Part shown: piece by piece, positions 21,743-31,430 of the stretch | Numbering within the stretch: position 1 is the first letter of the stretch | Layout of the letters: each line of letters begins with the position of its first letter | Origin: Mnemiopsis leidyi | Taxonomy: Eukaryota; Ctenophora; Tentaculata; Lobata; Bolinopsidae | NCBI GenBank assembly: GCA_000226015.1 | Contig: JH155412.1 | Location: 3,167 to 42,841 of the forward strand | Direction of reading: 5' to 3' | Length of the DNA stretch: 39,675 nucleotides | Program-made: the position numbers and the translations under genes | The notes under the pieces: generated by a model | The model's database searches: none | What the model was told of the DNA's origin: nothing | What the model saw: the letters and a program-made list of their open reading frames with translations, nothing else

Positions 21743-24700
21743 GCTCAACTTCCAGACTGGAGCCGACTGATATGTTGCCCTGGCAACTCAGACTGTTTCT
21801 CTCAATCTATTTTGTGGCGGCGATGATTTTTTGCTTCTTTTCGAATGTTATGATAGCCGGTAAGTCTGATTTTATCTTGAGTCTGAAGATTGCTCGCACT
21901 TGTAGCATAGTTGCGAAGAAATGAGGATGTAGGAATGCTAAAATACTAATCTAGGTCAGCTTTACACTTTAGCTAATTACTAATTGTAATTGTGCGTTGA
22001 AACGGTTTAAAGATAAGAAACTATGTACACTTCAGATTACTTGAAGAAATCTCGCCACATATTTCTACAAATGGATCCGATATCCCTGCACTGTATTCAT
22101 CATCTAGCAGTCTCAGACATAATATTTCAGATGATACGACTTTTTCCCATGGCAACTACTAGCATTGCAGGTTCAAACTTCTTTTTAATAGTGATTAATT
22201 AGGGTGTTGGCAACCACCCCAGAAAAGACTCTTAACCAAAAATGTTTGAACCTCGAGAAGCTATTCTCAATCGATTTCTCGTCCAATTTAAGAAAAAGTT
22301 GCTAAAAATGGAGATTTTCAACGTTGAGCCAGAACAAAAGTTAGACCAGTATTTTGACGTAAATTTGACGAGGAATCCGAATTTGATAGTTTCGAATCCG
22401 AAAAATCATCACGTGACCCCTTATTCTCGAGCTAGAAGAAACGTTAGACCTGCATTTAGACGTGAAATTACAATTAATCTGAAAACCACGCGTCTTTTCT
22501 GGCTGAAGGCACGCTCTGCGTTTTACGACTGATTATAATAATATAATAACAGATCTTCAAAGTTAATTATGTGTCTTCGAAGTTAATAGTATATCTTCAA
22601 AGATAAAATTCGATGGTTATTAGTTATCACATGTATTTTATACTTTCACACTAAAGGCTTCCAACCACTTGAGAACCAACTTAAACCAGGCAGATGGATA
22701 TTTGGTGACAAGATGTGCTTCTTAAACTCGATTCTGAAGTTCGCTCCCTGCACGGCTACTCTCTACTTCCTTATCATAATTACACTATTCCAGGTCAGTG
22801 CAGTTCACCTTCCCATACGGATGTTAATTGTACATATTCAAGATGGTCAAATTTTTGACCATGACCGTGGCAAAAATCCAAATTTTCCATTGCTTCAGAA
22901 TAATAGCAAATTGTATTGTGACCGAACTTTTTAAGGTGTTAGAGCGTAAAACCCTGTTTTAGATAAATGTGGTGGTACTAAAAATGATTGGTATAAGTCT
23001 GTAACGAAGTACTATACGTTTTCCGTTACAACTCGTGAATAAACAACGGAAGCATAACGATAAATTGTGTGTATTGTTGAGGGTGAGAAATTAAGACGTC
23101 AGTAAATTGGAGTTAGGATTGTAAATGCGAAGTGAGTTTCTCATTTATCTCAGGAAGGCTGATTTGAGCCATATACTACACAAATGACACCCTGCGCATT
23201 AAGCTGCTCTATTAAAGCCACGTCGCCACGCAACAAAGTGCTGCGTAGTAAGTGGCCAAGCCATTTAATAAAATAATAATAACAATGAAAAGGAAGCAAC
23301 AATTTATTTATTATGTTAATTTAGTCCAACGATTTTTCTACTAGCCAATCAGAGGACAGAGAAATTGTTTGATTTAGAGCATTTATCGAGATCTTTTCGC
23401 ACCTTATCGAAACAATTCTCATTGACGCACCACACGATCGTTCTCTTACAACAAAACCTCTTTATTTAATGCATTTCATGCTCCACAAATCTTACTTTCT
23501 TCTAAGTAGTGTTTCTAAAAAGTCTTGGGAGTGCAACCCGCCCCTCCAGATTTCCGACCTTCCCGATTTCGTAAGAATCATGTTTCCAGAATCAGGAAAA
23601 AGGGAAAATACCATTTTACTGTCTTGTGTGTTAAGGTTTATTTGCTAGGTATTATAAATTTAAAAAGTTGTGAAGTTGTCAACGGAGAAAACTGACAGCA
23701 TCGACTTTATTTAACATCCCATAAGGTGATGTCTTATTTGATATAAATAATATGATCTATAATCTGAAACGATGCCGGTTTCTTTGAATTAAAATCCCAT
23801 CTGCTTAAGCCTATAGTAAAATTTCGATTGCTTTCACGAAATAAATTAATAGTATTGAATCATTCATCAACTAAAAATACCATTACCAACACCACTCAAT
23901 CATTTGATTAGCGGATATTTGACCGAACGGACATTGGTCTGAACGGGGTCTGAACGCCTCTTAACACAAATGTCCATTCGAAAATATGTCCGTTTCCTGG
24001 ACAGTTGTCCGAAACCTATCATATGCTCCTCTCTGGCACATTCGATCTAACGCTGGATGTCATCCTCGTACTGGGGGTGGAAGAACATGCTTAAAACGTG
24101 GGGGGGGGGGGCGGGCACTATTCATCTGAAAAATTTGCACACAATGCTCACTCGGCGGGGCTTCGNNNNNNNNNNTTTTCACTTGATGTTCCGGTCAGTA
24201 AAAGTGTAATGAGCCTGCCGCAGGCGAAAATTTCTGAGAAATTGTGTATTTTATTTTATTTTGAACCATTTTGGCAATATTGTGAAAACCGCTTATTGCA
24301 GCGAAGACAATTCTTTTTTGTCATGGAAATAATATATTAAATAAAACGTAACTCATGCTTCAATCCAGTCTTCTTTTTAAATTATAATTGCCACCACTAC
24401 AACACTACTAGAGCTACAAGGGATTTGAAATTACCTAATTAGTCATTACTAATTACAGGTTTTATGGCGGCAACTTTGCGATCTTTACTTCGGGATTGTG
24501 TCCAACTTTCGATGGATTCCAAATTTCTGATAAACCGATCGACGACTGGATTTCTACAACTTGTGATCCTGTGCAGCATTTTAGCCGGATTTTCTCAAGC
24601 CTCCCACCCTCCGTCCCAAAATCCAATGGGCTGCGAGATCAAAAATATAAACGGTTTTCTGCAGTACGTTTGCTCTACGTCTGCTAATATTTCAGAGTGT

Positions 24701-27700
24701 TCAGGAAATTGTGTGACGGCGCCGAATGGGCAAACTCTGACATACAAATGCATCAATTCAGATCAGTTTTTCCAAGTAGAGAAGAGGTTCTTCAATAGAT
24801 TCCCTCACCTTCTTGTAAATGTCTTGTGCGAAAACGACCCAAACTTCTACCAAGCTTGTGCTATCCGTGCAACACGTGACAATGTCTTCGGAAATCAACC
24901 ACATCAATATGGGACCGCAACAATATCAGGACGATTTCCCTGCGGCTTTCTTTGTTCTGAAAATACCAAATCGAGTTCCACATTCACGATATCTTTAAGA
25001 AACGATGGAGAATGTGGAGCGGATCATGACTGTCTGAATACAGTTCTGATGGACAAGTCATCTTGTCCTGTTGATACAGGGCATCGACTATGTGATGTTA
25101 CGTGCGACCTGGCCGATTGCCAAGACGAGAGTTTTTGTAACGGACTAAATTACGGCCTTTGGTGTGATAATCACACCCGGTACCTTCCTCCACCAAGAAT
25201 ATGTGACAGAAATAACGATTGTGAGGATGGAATGGACGAAAGTATTTGTGAAGTCTACAACAATACATTGTCTACATGTAGATTACAAAATAGTCTTGAC
25301 GATCATTCCCCAATACCTTTATTCAATTTTACCCGATGCCGACCTTTAATCCATTACGTTTATGTCGGTCTCCTCGTACATTACTGTGCAGACTACCTTG
25401 ACCAGACCAACTGTTCGGATGGAACAAGAGTAGGGTTGTACTGTCCGGTACAGGGTTACTTGTCGACAGTGTCTAGACAGGCTGTCTGTTCAACCCCCAA
25501 ACAACATTTGAGTGTCGAGTATGGCGATGCACACTTTGTGAAAATGCCCCCCGTATGTGATGATAATCTCGATAAGGCATGTGTTAACGCAAGTTACTCC
25601 TGCTTTCTCCACAAACACCAACTTTGCGATGGATTTAGTGATTGTAAAGACAACAGCGATGAGGAACACTTCTACTGTCAGCACTTAGCCGACCATCATT
25701 GTGTCAGACGATTCATCCGGGAAGATTCTGGACGCCACGTTAACTTTTCCATTCCGATGAATTGGGTGCATGACGGTGTAGCAGACTGTCTGAATGAGGA
25801 AGACGAAGAAGAAACCTGGCCAACGTGTGGAAATGGATGTACTTTTCGATATAACGATCACGTGAACACATCTTGTACAGAGGTGTTCCTTTGTGCCGGC
25901 TCGGAGAACTTCGTAGTCTTCTCAAGGTTGTGTGATCGGGTAGATTCGTGTGGCAACGAGAACAGAATATGTGAGAAATCTAGAGACCAACCAGCAACTA
26001 TGCAGCATGCTTCAAGGGGCGATGAGGGTGGAGCTATATTGCTGTATTGCTACAGAGGTTTGCGAAATATACTGGAACTGAAAAAGGAAATCTGCACCCA
26101 CCAAAAGTTTGTTCCCTCTGAAAGAAAAATATTTGGGAAAAATCATTCTTTAGAGATTAGGTTTCCAAGCGCCAAAAAAGATTGTGGATTTCTTTACGGA
26201 GAGTCATACGTGTTTTTAAGTTGTTTAAACATGTGCGATTCCCGTTGCCCGCTAAAATCAGAAAGTAGGAGAACTTTTCATCCTTGCCCTGGGCAATTCA
26301 CCAGATCTAAAGTTTTCTCTGTAGACGATCGTGGAGATTTTGCTCTCCTATATCAGGATCCAGAAACACGCTTTCTGAGCAATAACATTTTTCCCTGTGC
26401 ATCCAGTCAAATATGTCTGACATACGATAAAGTGTGCAATCTGGTGGATGATTGTGGAGATGGATCAGATGAAGTACTGTGTGACAATCACTTTCAGTGT
26501 GAAACAAGTAAAGAGTACATTTCTCTCGATCAGAAATGTGACAAAGTGCTCCATTGTTTGGACATGTCGGACGAGTGTAACGATTTCTGTGGTAAATCCA
26601 TAATAGACGGTGGTTTAGGCTTCAAATTCGTAGCCTGGATTATCGGCATTCTTGCAATTGTCTGGAATCTTTCTGCCATAGTCAAAAACTTTATTGCCAT
26701 TCATTCGTGTCGATCAGAAGCAGCATTCATCACAAATTGTTTAGTGGTTTTAATAAGCTTCGGGGACTTCCTTGTTGGACTCTATCTGACGCTGCTCGCT
26801 TTCTTTGACTCCCTGCACGGTTCGGAACACTGTAGAATGCAGACAGAATGGCTCACGAGTGTTCCGTGTGTTTCTTTGGGTATAATAAATTTGCTCGGGT
26901 CTGAAATTTCTCTTTTTTCAATGACAGTGTTGGGTGTAGTCAGAGCACTGGGATCAGTACAAAATAATTGTTTAGCGCCAAAAGACAGATCCAGAAAAAG
27001 TCTTGTTAATGTACTTGGTTTAACCTTCATCATATTCTTGATAAGCATTTTGATTTCATATTGGCCGTTGATCAAGTCCTATGAAGATTATTTTGTGAAC
27101 GGAATAAGGTATGAGAAGTTCAACACATTGCTTATAGGTTTTCAAGACAAGAAAAAGCATTTAGCAATTTTGGGAGAGTACTATGGCAGGATTAGACTCA
27201 CTGAGGGACTATTGAGCTGGTCTAAAATTAACGATCTTATGGCGTCTATGTTTTCAAAAAACTACGGTGGTATCCAAAAACAAATGCTTTCATTTTACGG
27301 AAACCATCCAGTCTGTGTTTTTAAATATTTTGTCAGAATGGACGATCCCCAGAAGTACTTCTCATTGGCTGTTCTTAGTGTTAATTGCTTGTGTTTTTTA
27401 GCAATAACAATGAGCTATGTGGCTATAGCGTGGACATCGAGAAATTCCAACCAGAGACTTAAAGCTGACAGCGAAAGCAAAACTCAGAATTCAGCTACTG
27501 CGAAAACAAATGCGAGACTTCAGCGAGTGGTACACATGATCATTTTCACCGACTTTTTGTGTTGGATTCCCTTTACCGTAACCTGTTGGCTGCATTTTCT
27601 TAACATAGTTGACGCCACGCCGTGGTACCCGACCTTTTCTATTCTTGTTCTGCCCATCAATTCTGTCGTAAACCCTTTACTCTACGACAAAGCCATCACT

Positions 27701-29026
27701 TTCTTAATAGACTCAGTTTTCATCGAATTTAAAGCAAAAATTTCTAATCTCAACCCCCTAAAGAAACAGAGAGGCTTAATAATCGCGGGTTTCGGTATTG
27801 AGCTAAATGAGATTTCAAGTATGGATCATGGGAATTTTGCCCCGTCTTCAGATACACATCATTAAATCTATTCTGAACTTACAAGTTACAGCGGATGAGT
27901 CATTATTCATATTACTGTGACATGATAAGAAAACTTTCCCAAACAGTCAGACAAATGATGTTTTGATATTGATTATTGTTACGATTGGTTTTATATTGAA
28001 TATTTTTAGAACGCAAAAAATGAAAATTTTACTGAAAACCTTTAACACTTTAAAATAACGAAAATTTCTGCTATTGGCCTTTCCTGTCGCCTGCAACAAA
28101 TTGAGGATGCTTCTTAAAATACGCATAGCTAGGGTCAAAGTCTAAGGGGTGGTAAAAGGAAAGTTTTTTTAGGAAATTTTGTTGCCCAGCTGTCCTCTAG
28201 GAGATTCATTTATGTCGTGAGACTGAGAAATCACTCAAGACTCTCGACTCACACAGGGACTATCTCTCACAGGTAACCTCTCAATACAGCAGTATTGTCG
28301 TAAGAGGCATTTCTTACTCGGGATTGTTACGGGGGGTTTATTGACGACATGGGAAAATATGGTTCAGGAAAATATGACGAAATTGACATAAATCTGTCAC
28401 TTTATCTTGGTCATAAGAATCCGGAGTAAAGTAAACTATCATTTCAGGTATGTAAAGTAGCGAGATCGGAAGAGTTCATTACCTCGAGAAGCACTGCAGG
28501 ACGAAGCAGAGTCCTAGTTCTAGTCCTCTGGGGTGTAGCAGCCCTTTCCAGTCTCCTACTAGCTGTAAAGGACCTGTCCTACCTCTACCAACCCTGGAAC
28601 ATGGAGTGCGAGGTGGAAGACACCGCTTCCTTCAAGATTGTTGTCCTGGTAACAATGTTCGGTGTCCCCCTTCTCCTCCTCCTCCTTCTCCTCACCACTC
28701 TTATTGTCTTGTGCTGTGCGTGCTGTCCCAACAGGTTCGACAGTCGAGCAACACTGATTGTGGAACTGTCTGTCCTCTTTACACTCACGACAGCTCCCTC
28801 CGTGTCTGTCCGGTTGTGGGAACAGTACGGGGGCAGCCTACCCGGCTGGACTAGAGTGTTGGACAGTACACTGTACACGGTGTTTGTAGTGATCAGACCT
28901 GTTCTGTACACCACTGTTTGTAGTAACTTTAAGGAGCACCTCATAAACACGTTGTGTTGCGGAAGAAGGAGAGTTGCTCAGGGAACAGTTGATTGTGCTT
29001 ACTCCAGTATGAGAGAAGATAGATAG
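21724..29026 (+). CDS. Divergent class A 7TM receptor, 4 exons, hosting another gene in intron 3
   Basis: Exons are 21724-21859, 22036-22170, 22690-22793 and 28448-29026, with phases 1, 1 and 0 and consensus splice sites, giving about 317 aa. Exon 1 encodes a short N-terminus with an NSS sequon and TM1 (FFSNVMIA). Exon 2 carries intracellular loop 1 and TM2 (HHLAVSD, the conserved LAxxD). Exon 3 carries the W-x-FG-x-x-x-C pattern before TM3. Exon 4 carries TM4 (VLVLVLWG), a Leu-rich TM5, TM6 (LSVLFTLTTAPS), TM7 (RPVLY) and a short Cys-rich tail. The DRY motif is absent (QVCKVAR at that position), CWxP lacks its Trp and NPxxY is RPxLY. An orphan rhodopsin-like receptor is likely; ligand unknown. 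Intron 3 is 5654 bp and holds a complete same-strand gene plus an assembly gap, so joining of exon 3 to exon 4 needs transcript support. Confidence 0.78.
22197..22312 (+). repeat. Dispersed repeat, copy 1 (3'-truncated MITE-like)
   Basis: From ttagggtgttggcaac through ccccagaaaaga, cttaacc, aacctcgaga and attctcaatcgattt to agttgc it matches the element at 33871-34011 in the same orientation. The right-hand terminal repeat is lost. It sits in intron 2 of the 7TM gene. A 96-codon open frame across it (22242-22532) is therefore not called. Confidence 0.8.
22794..24463. other. Intron 3 of the 7TM gene, upstream of the nested gene; no gene seen
   Basis: Mostly AT-rich DNA without domain-bearing frames. 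A G-run (11 G, starting near 24100) and a 10-N assembly gap at 24166-24175 lie 290-360 bp before the nested gene. The promoter of the nested gene should lie here. A tacag acceptor-like site ends at 24458, five bases before its first ATG, so a 5' untranslated exon could be spliced on. Confidence 0.5.
24166..24175. other. Assembly gap (10 N)
   Basis: Ten N bases with unknown true length, about 50 bp after a long G-run that may have caused the sequencing break. Confidence 0.95.
24464..27865 (+). CDS. Intronless LDLa-rich 7TM receptor of the LGR/RXFP/GRL101 type, nested in an intron
   Basis: A single 1133-codon frame. A hydrophobic segment at about residues 29-46 (LVILCSILAGFSQA) is the signal peptide. 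The preceding n-region is long, so the ATG at codon 17 may be the true start. The ectodomain (about 50-715) is Cys-rich with several LDL-receptor class A-like units, clearest around 246-262 (CDRNNDCEDGMDES), 387-405 (LCDGFSDCKDNSDEE) and 650-673 (ICLTYDKVCNLVDDCGDGSD), and many N-glycosylation sites. No leucine-rich repeats are seen. TM1 is about 722-746, TM2 755-780 (SFGD), TM3 800-828, TM4 846-867, then an unusually long second extracellular loop of about 95 residues, TM5 965-990, TM6 1022-1047 (IFTDFLCWIP, an LGR/RXFP hallmark) and TM7 1055-1077 (VVNPLLYD). The DRY region reads VVRAL. Ligand unknown. Lack of introns suggests retroposition. Confidence 0.93.
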   Translation: MAATLRSLLRDCVQLSMDSKFLINRSTTGFLQLVILCSILAGFSQASHPPSQNPMGCEIKNINGFLQYVCSTSANISECSGNCVTAPNGQTLTYKCINSDQFFQVEKRFFNRFPHLLVNVLCENDPNFYQACAIRATRDNVFGNQPHQYGTATISGRFPCGFLCSENTKSSSTFTISLRNDGECGADHDCLNTVLMDKSSCPVDTGHRLCDVTCDLADCQDESFCNGLNYGLWCDNHTRYLPPPRICDRNNDCEDGMDESICEVYNNTLSTCRLQNSLDDHSPIPLFNFTRCRPLIHYVYVGLLVHYCADYLDQTNCSDGTRVGLYCPVQGYLSTVSRQAVCSTPKQHLSVEYGDAHFVKMPPVCDDNLDKACVNASYSCFLHKHQLCDGFSDCKDNSDEEHFYCQHLADHHCVRRFIREDSGRHVNFSIPMNWVHDGVADCLNEEDEEETWPTCGNGCTFRYNDHVNTSCTEVFLCAGSENFVVFSRLCDRVDSCGNENRICEKSRDQPATMQHASRGDEGGAILLYCYRGLRNILELKKEICTHQKFVPSERKIFGKNHSLEIRFPSAKKDCGFLYGESYVFLSCLNMCDSRCPLKSESRRTFHPCPGQFTRSKVFSVDDRGDFALLYQDPETRFLSNNIFPCASSQICLTYDKVCNLVDDCGDGSDEVLCDNHFQCETSKEYISLDQKCDKVLHCLDMSDECNDFCGKSIIDGGLGFKFVAWIIGILAIVWNLSAIVKNFIAIHSCRSEAAFITNCLVVLISFGDFLVGLYLTLLAFFDSLHGSEHCRMQTEWLTSVPCVSLGIINLLGSEISLFSMTVLGVVRALGSVQNNCLAPKDRSRKSLVNVLGLTFIIFLISILISYWPLIKSYEDYFVNGIRYEKFNTLLIGFQDKKKHLAILGEYYGRIRLTEGLLSWSKINDLMASMFSKNYGGIQKQMLSFYGNHPVCVFKYFVRMDDPQKYFSLAVLSVNCLCFLAITMSYVAIAWTSRNSNQRLKADSESKTQNSATAKTNARLQRVVHMIIFTDFLCWIPFTVTCWLHFLNIVDATPWYPTFSILVLPINSVVNPLLYDKAITFLIDSVFIEFKAKISNLNPLKKQRGLIIAGFGIELNEISSMDHGNFAPSSDTHH
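27866..28447. other. Remainder of 7TM intron 3, with 3' flank of the nested gene
   Basis: An ATTAAA overlaps the nested gene's stop codon; no classic AATAAA is evident in the following few hundred bases. No coding sequence is recognised. It ends at the atttcag acceptor of the last 7TM exon. Confidence 0.5.
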
Positions 29027-29263
29027 ATAGTTCATGTATTTACTTGAAAGGCAAAACTTGATGGACTGCTCAGAGCTTTTACGTCTCATGAAACATTTGA
29101 AACTCGACAGTCGACAACCACGTGACATTGATAAGAGAACAAATTGACCGGTTTCCGGGTTTAGAAGATTCTTACGTGTGATATTAGTAGTCAATGATTT
29201 AGGCTATAATGAAAAGGGCTAAAATTTCATACATCAAGATAGTTGCCAGAACTTGGGTCCTAT

Positions 29264-31320
29264 TCAAGAATCAGGACGAAATAATACATAATGGATATGA
29301 AGTAAAACAGCAGGCAAGAAACCCAATAAAATAGATAAACTCACCCCTAACGTAGAGCTAAGATTGATCACGTGACTAAGGTAGACCACACGTGGTGTAA
29401 CGGTTAAAGACACGTAGTGCTCCATGTCCCATGTGAAACAGCTCTTTTGTCGCGGTACCGGGTAGAATTCGTTACACTGACATTCGTGCCTGAAAAAAAG
29501 CAACTACATAATAGGGGAAATTGTGATTTATCAAGATTTTTATTTCGAAGGTGTTGACGACTGTATAGTTGACTCTTGTAAATGTTATGTCTTTTTTCTG
29601 TAATTGTGTAATTTTCAAAACGAGAAGTTTTCTACTTGTTTAAACTGCGTACCCTTTGTTTTGTAGAACTGTGGTTTTGAAAAGAGTCACAGCTTCATCA
29701 TCAAGAGATTCTATGCTGGAAATAGATGTGAACTTGACATTCCTCTCAAGTACTATCGGTCGTTCGTCGTCTAACACCAAAGTTATCAGAGAGCCAAGGA
29801 CCAACGTAACAAATTTGTGTCCCTCATTTACCTGGTACAATCGCAGTGGATAAGTTATCTGAATAATGTAAAAAACGATATCAAAATCTATTTTTTGTTC
29901 AAAGGATTGAAAAATTAAAATTTACGATACGCACATGTGGGCGCCGCGCGCAAAAAAACCGCGCTCTACAACTAAAACTTCGTACTTTTATTATTAATTA
30001 CAAATTTGTTTCCGCGCCTTCCGTCGGAACTTAAAAGGGGCAAATGTCAAATTCTTGATGATAACAGGCTTATCAATCACTGATTTGGCGATAAGGCACA
30101 GCAGTGGGCAAACTTATGAGACTATATGGTTAATATTCAGAAAAATCTACACGATAATCTTTACATTTAACGACTATAAAGTTACAAGACGACCTATCTA
30201 AAAATCCTATCTAAAAGTCCGAAACGACGGAAATTACCTGAGTTAGTGTAGTAATAGAGCCGTCCCTTATTCTCTCGTAGGATACTTTGACGTCATCGTT
30301 AGTGATTGAGATCACTAGGTCCTCGTCTTCCTTGTTCATCAGCATTACAGTCAACTGTGTTTCCAGCTCCCTGAAATTGCCCAAATTAACATTCATTGAT
30401 AAATGGTTAAGAAAACTTATGAATGAGTCACCGAGTAAGAAACTGGTAGCGTTCACTGAATCACAACAATGATTTTGTCCGATTGTTGGACTAAAACCAT
30501 CATAGACTGAATCGCTAACGGTGACATTTTAACAACCTTACACTGAAAACGGCTGCGGTCGGCATAAAATCCTGGCCTGCCGACAACTGCGGTCAAGAGA
30601 ATTCAGTTCCCACACATTGACAGGTTACCCAATCAAATGTGATCAGATCTGTCAGGTCAAATTTTCAAAGCAACAACCGCGCCCATGGTTCTGTTTTATA
30701 CTTGCTGGTGCTATTTTTATATTTTGGTTCCTGTGAGCTATGCTTGCTATAACGTAATGACTGATGAGTCATGTGACTCATAATACCTGACTCCAGAAAC
30801 CTAGAGAATAGATTCACCCGAGTACTACATTTACAAAATTTACAAACCTTTTTATTTGTACAGTTAGTGTAAAATTTCCATCTTTGTAGCAACTGTCAGC
30901 GTTACTGTCTGAAGAGGTATTTGATCGAATTATAAGATGTTAAATAAGCATATAAATCTGAAATAGAGATGTTGAGTTCAAAAGGTCAATCATAGTTTCA
31001 GTAAACTCAGAGCAATACCTGTGTGATGAGTGATATGTGATGTGTGACGTGTGACAATGTGTGACAATGTGTGAGTAAGTCTGTACAAACTCTGTAGCTT
31101 CTTGTCTTGGTTAGGGAGTGATGAGTGTTCTTCTTAAGAAAGCAAGAAATTTAAGACATTGGCTTTTCATTGACTTGAAGCTTTAAATCACAAATCAGGA
31201 AGTCTGTTTAATTGAAAATCCCATCTTACCGGTTAAAGAACAAGCAGCCACGGGGGCAGAGTCGAACCTGCATCTTGAAGAACATCCTTTATCACCGTCA
31301 CATACCTTCTCGCTTGTAAA
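29264..31320 (-). CDS. Unrecognised membrane protein, 5 exons seen (5' end uncertain)
   Basis: Minus-strand exons in reading order: 31230-31320, 30848-30908, 30238-30370, 29653-29858, 29264-29489, with phases 0/1, 1/2, 2/0, 0/2 and 2/stop all matching and good splice sites. They encode a Cys cluster (VCDGDKGCSSRCRF ... AAC), then beta-rich sequence (FTLTVQIK, ELETQLTVML, VSYERIRDGS, ERNVKFTSIS), a second Cys patch (HECQCNEF), and a hydrophobic C-terminal segment (VSLSILLGFLPAVLLHIHYVLF) ending RPDS and a stop. The last segment could be a TM helix with a tiny tail or a GPI signal. A gtgagt donor just before it would instead splice it away. Upstream, 31324-31430 encodes a Pro/Thr stalk (VPTTEPPNPTEVS) in a frame one base off across a T-run. 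The gene lies tail-to-tail with the 7TM gene, 237 bp apart. Family unknown. Confidence 0.65.
30572..30752 (+). repeat. Dispersed repeat, copy A (inverted relative to 33385-33572)
   Basis: The stretch from ggcctgccgacaactg through caagagaattcagttc and ctggtgctatttttatattt to cttgctat has a clearly similar reverse-complement copy near 33.4-33.6 kb. This copy lies within an intron (30371-30847) of the minus-strand membrane-protein gene. No coding capacity or terminal repeats are visible. Confidence 0.75.
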
Positions 31321-31430
31321 CTGAAAAAAATGTTTCAGGAACTAAAGACACTTCTGTTGGATTTGGGGGCTCTGTTGTTGGCACTTTTGGCTCATTCGAA
31401 AAACCCACATTTTGAACATTAAACATTAAT

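Noticed and set aside
22242-22532. 96-codon plus-strand frame
   Set aside because: It overlaps a dispersed repeat and lies in an intron of the 7TM gene.
27880-27896. aagttacagcggatg shared with 2383-2397
   Set aside because: A single 15-bp exact match in 40 kb is about what chance gives; flanks do not match.
28585-28950. Minus-strand 121-codon frame with poly-Arg
   Set aside because: Antisense shadow of the Leu-rich TM5 region of the 7TM exon.
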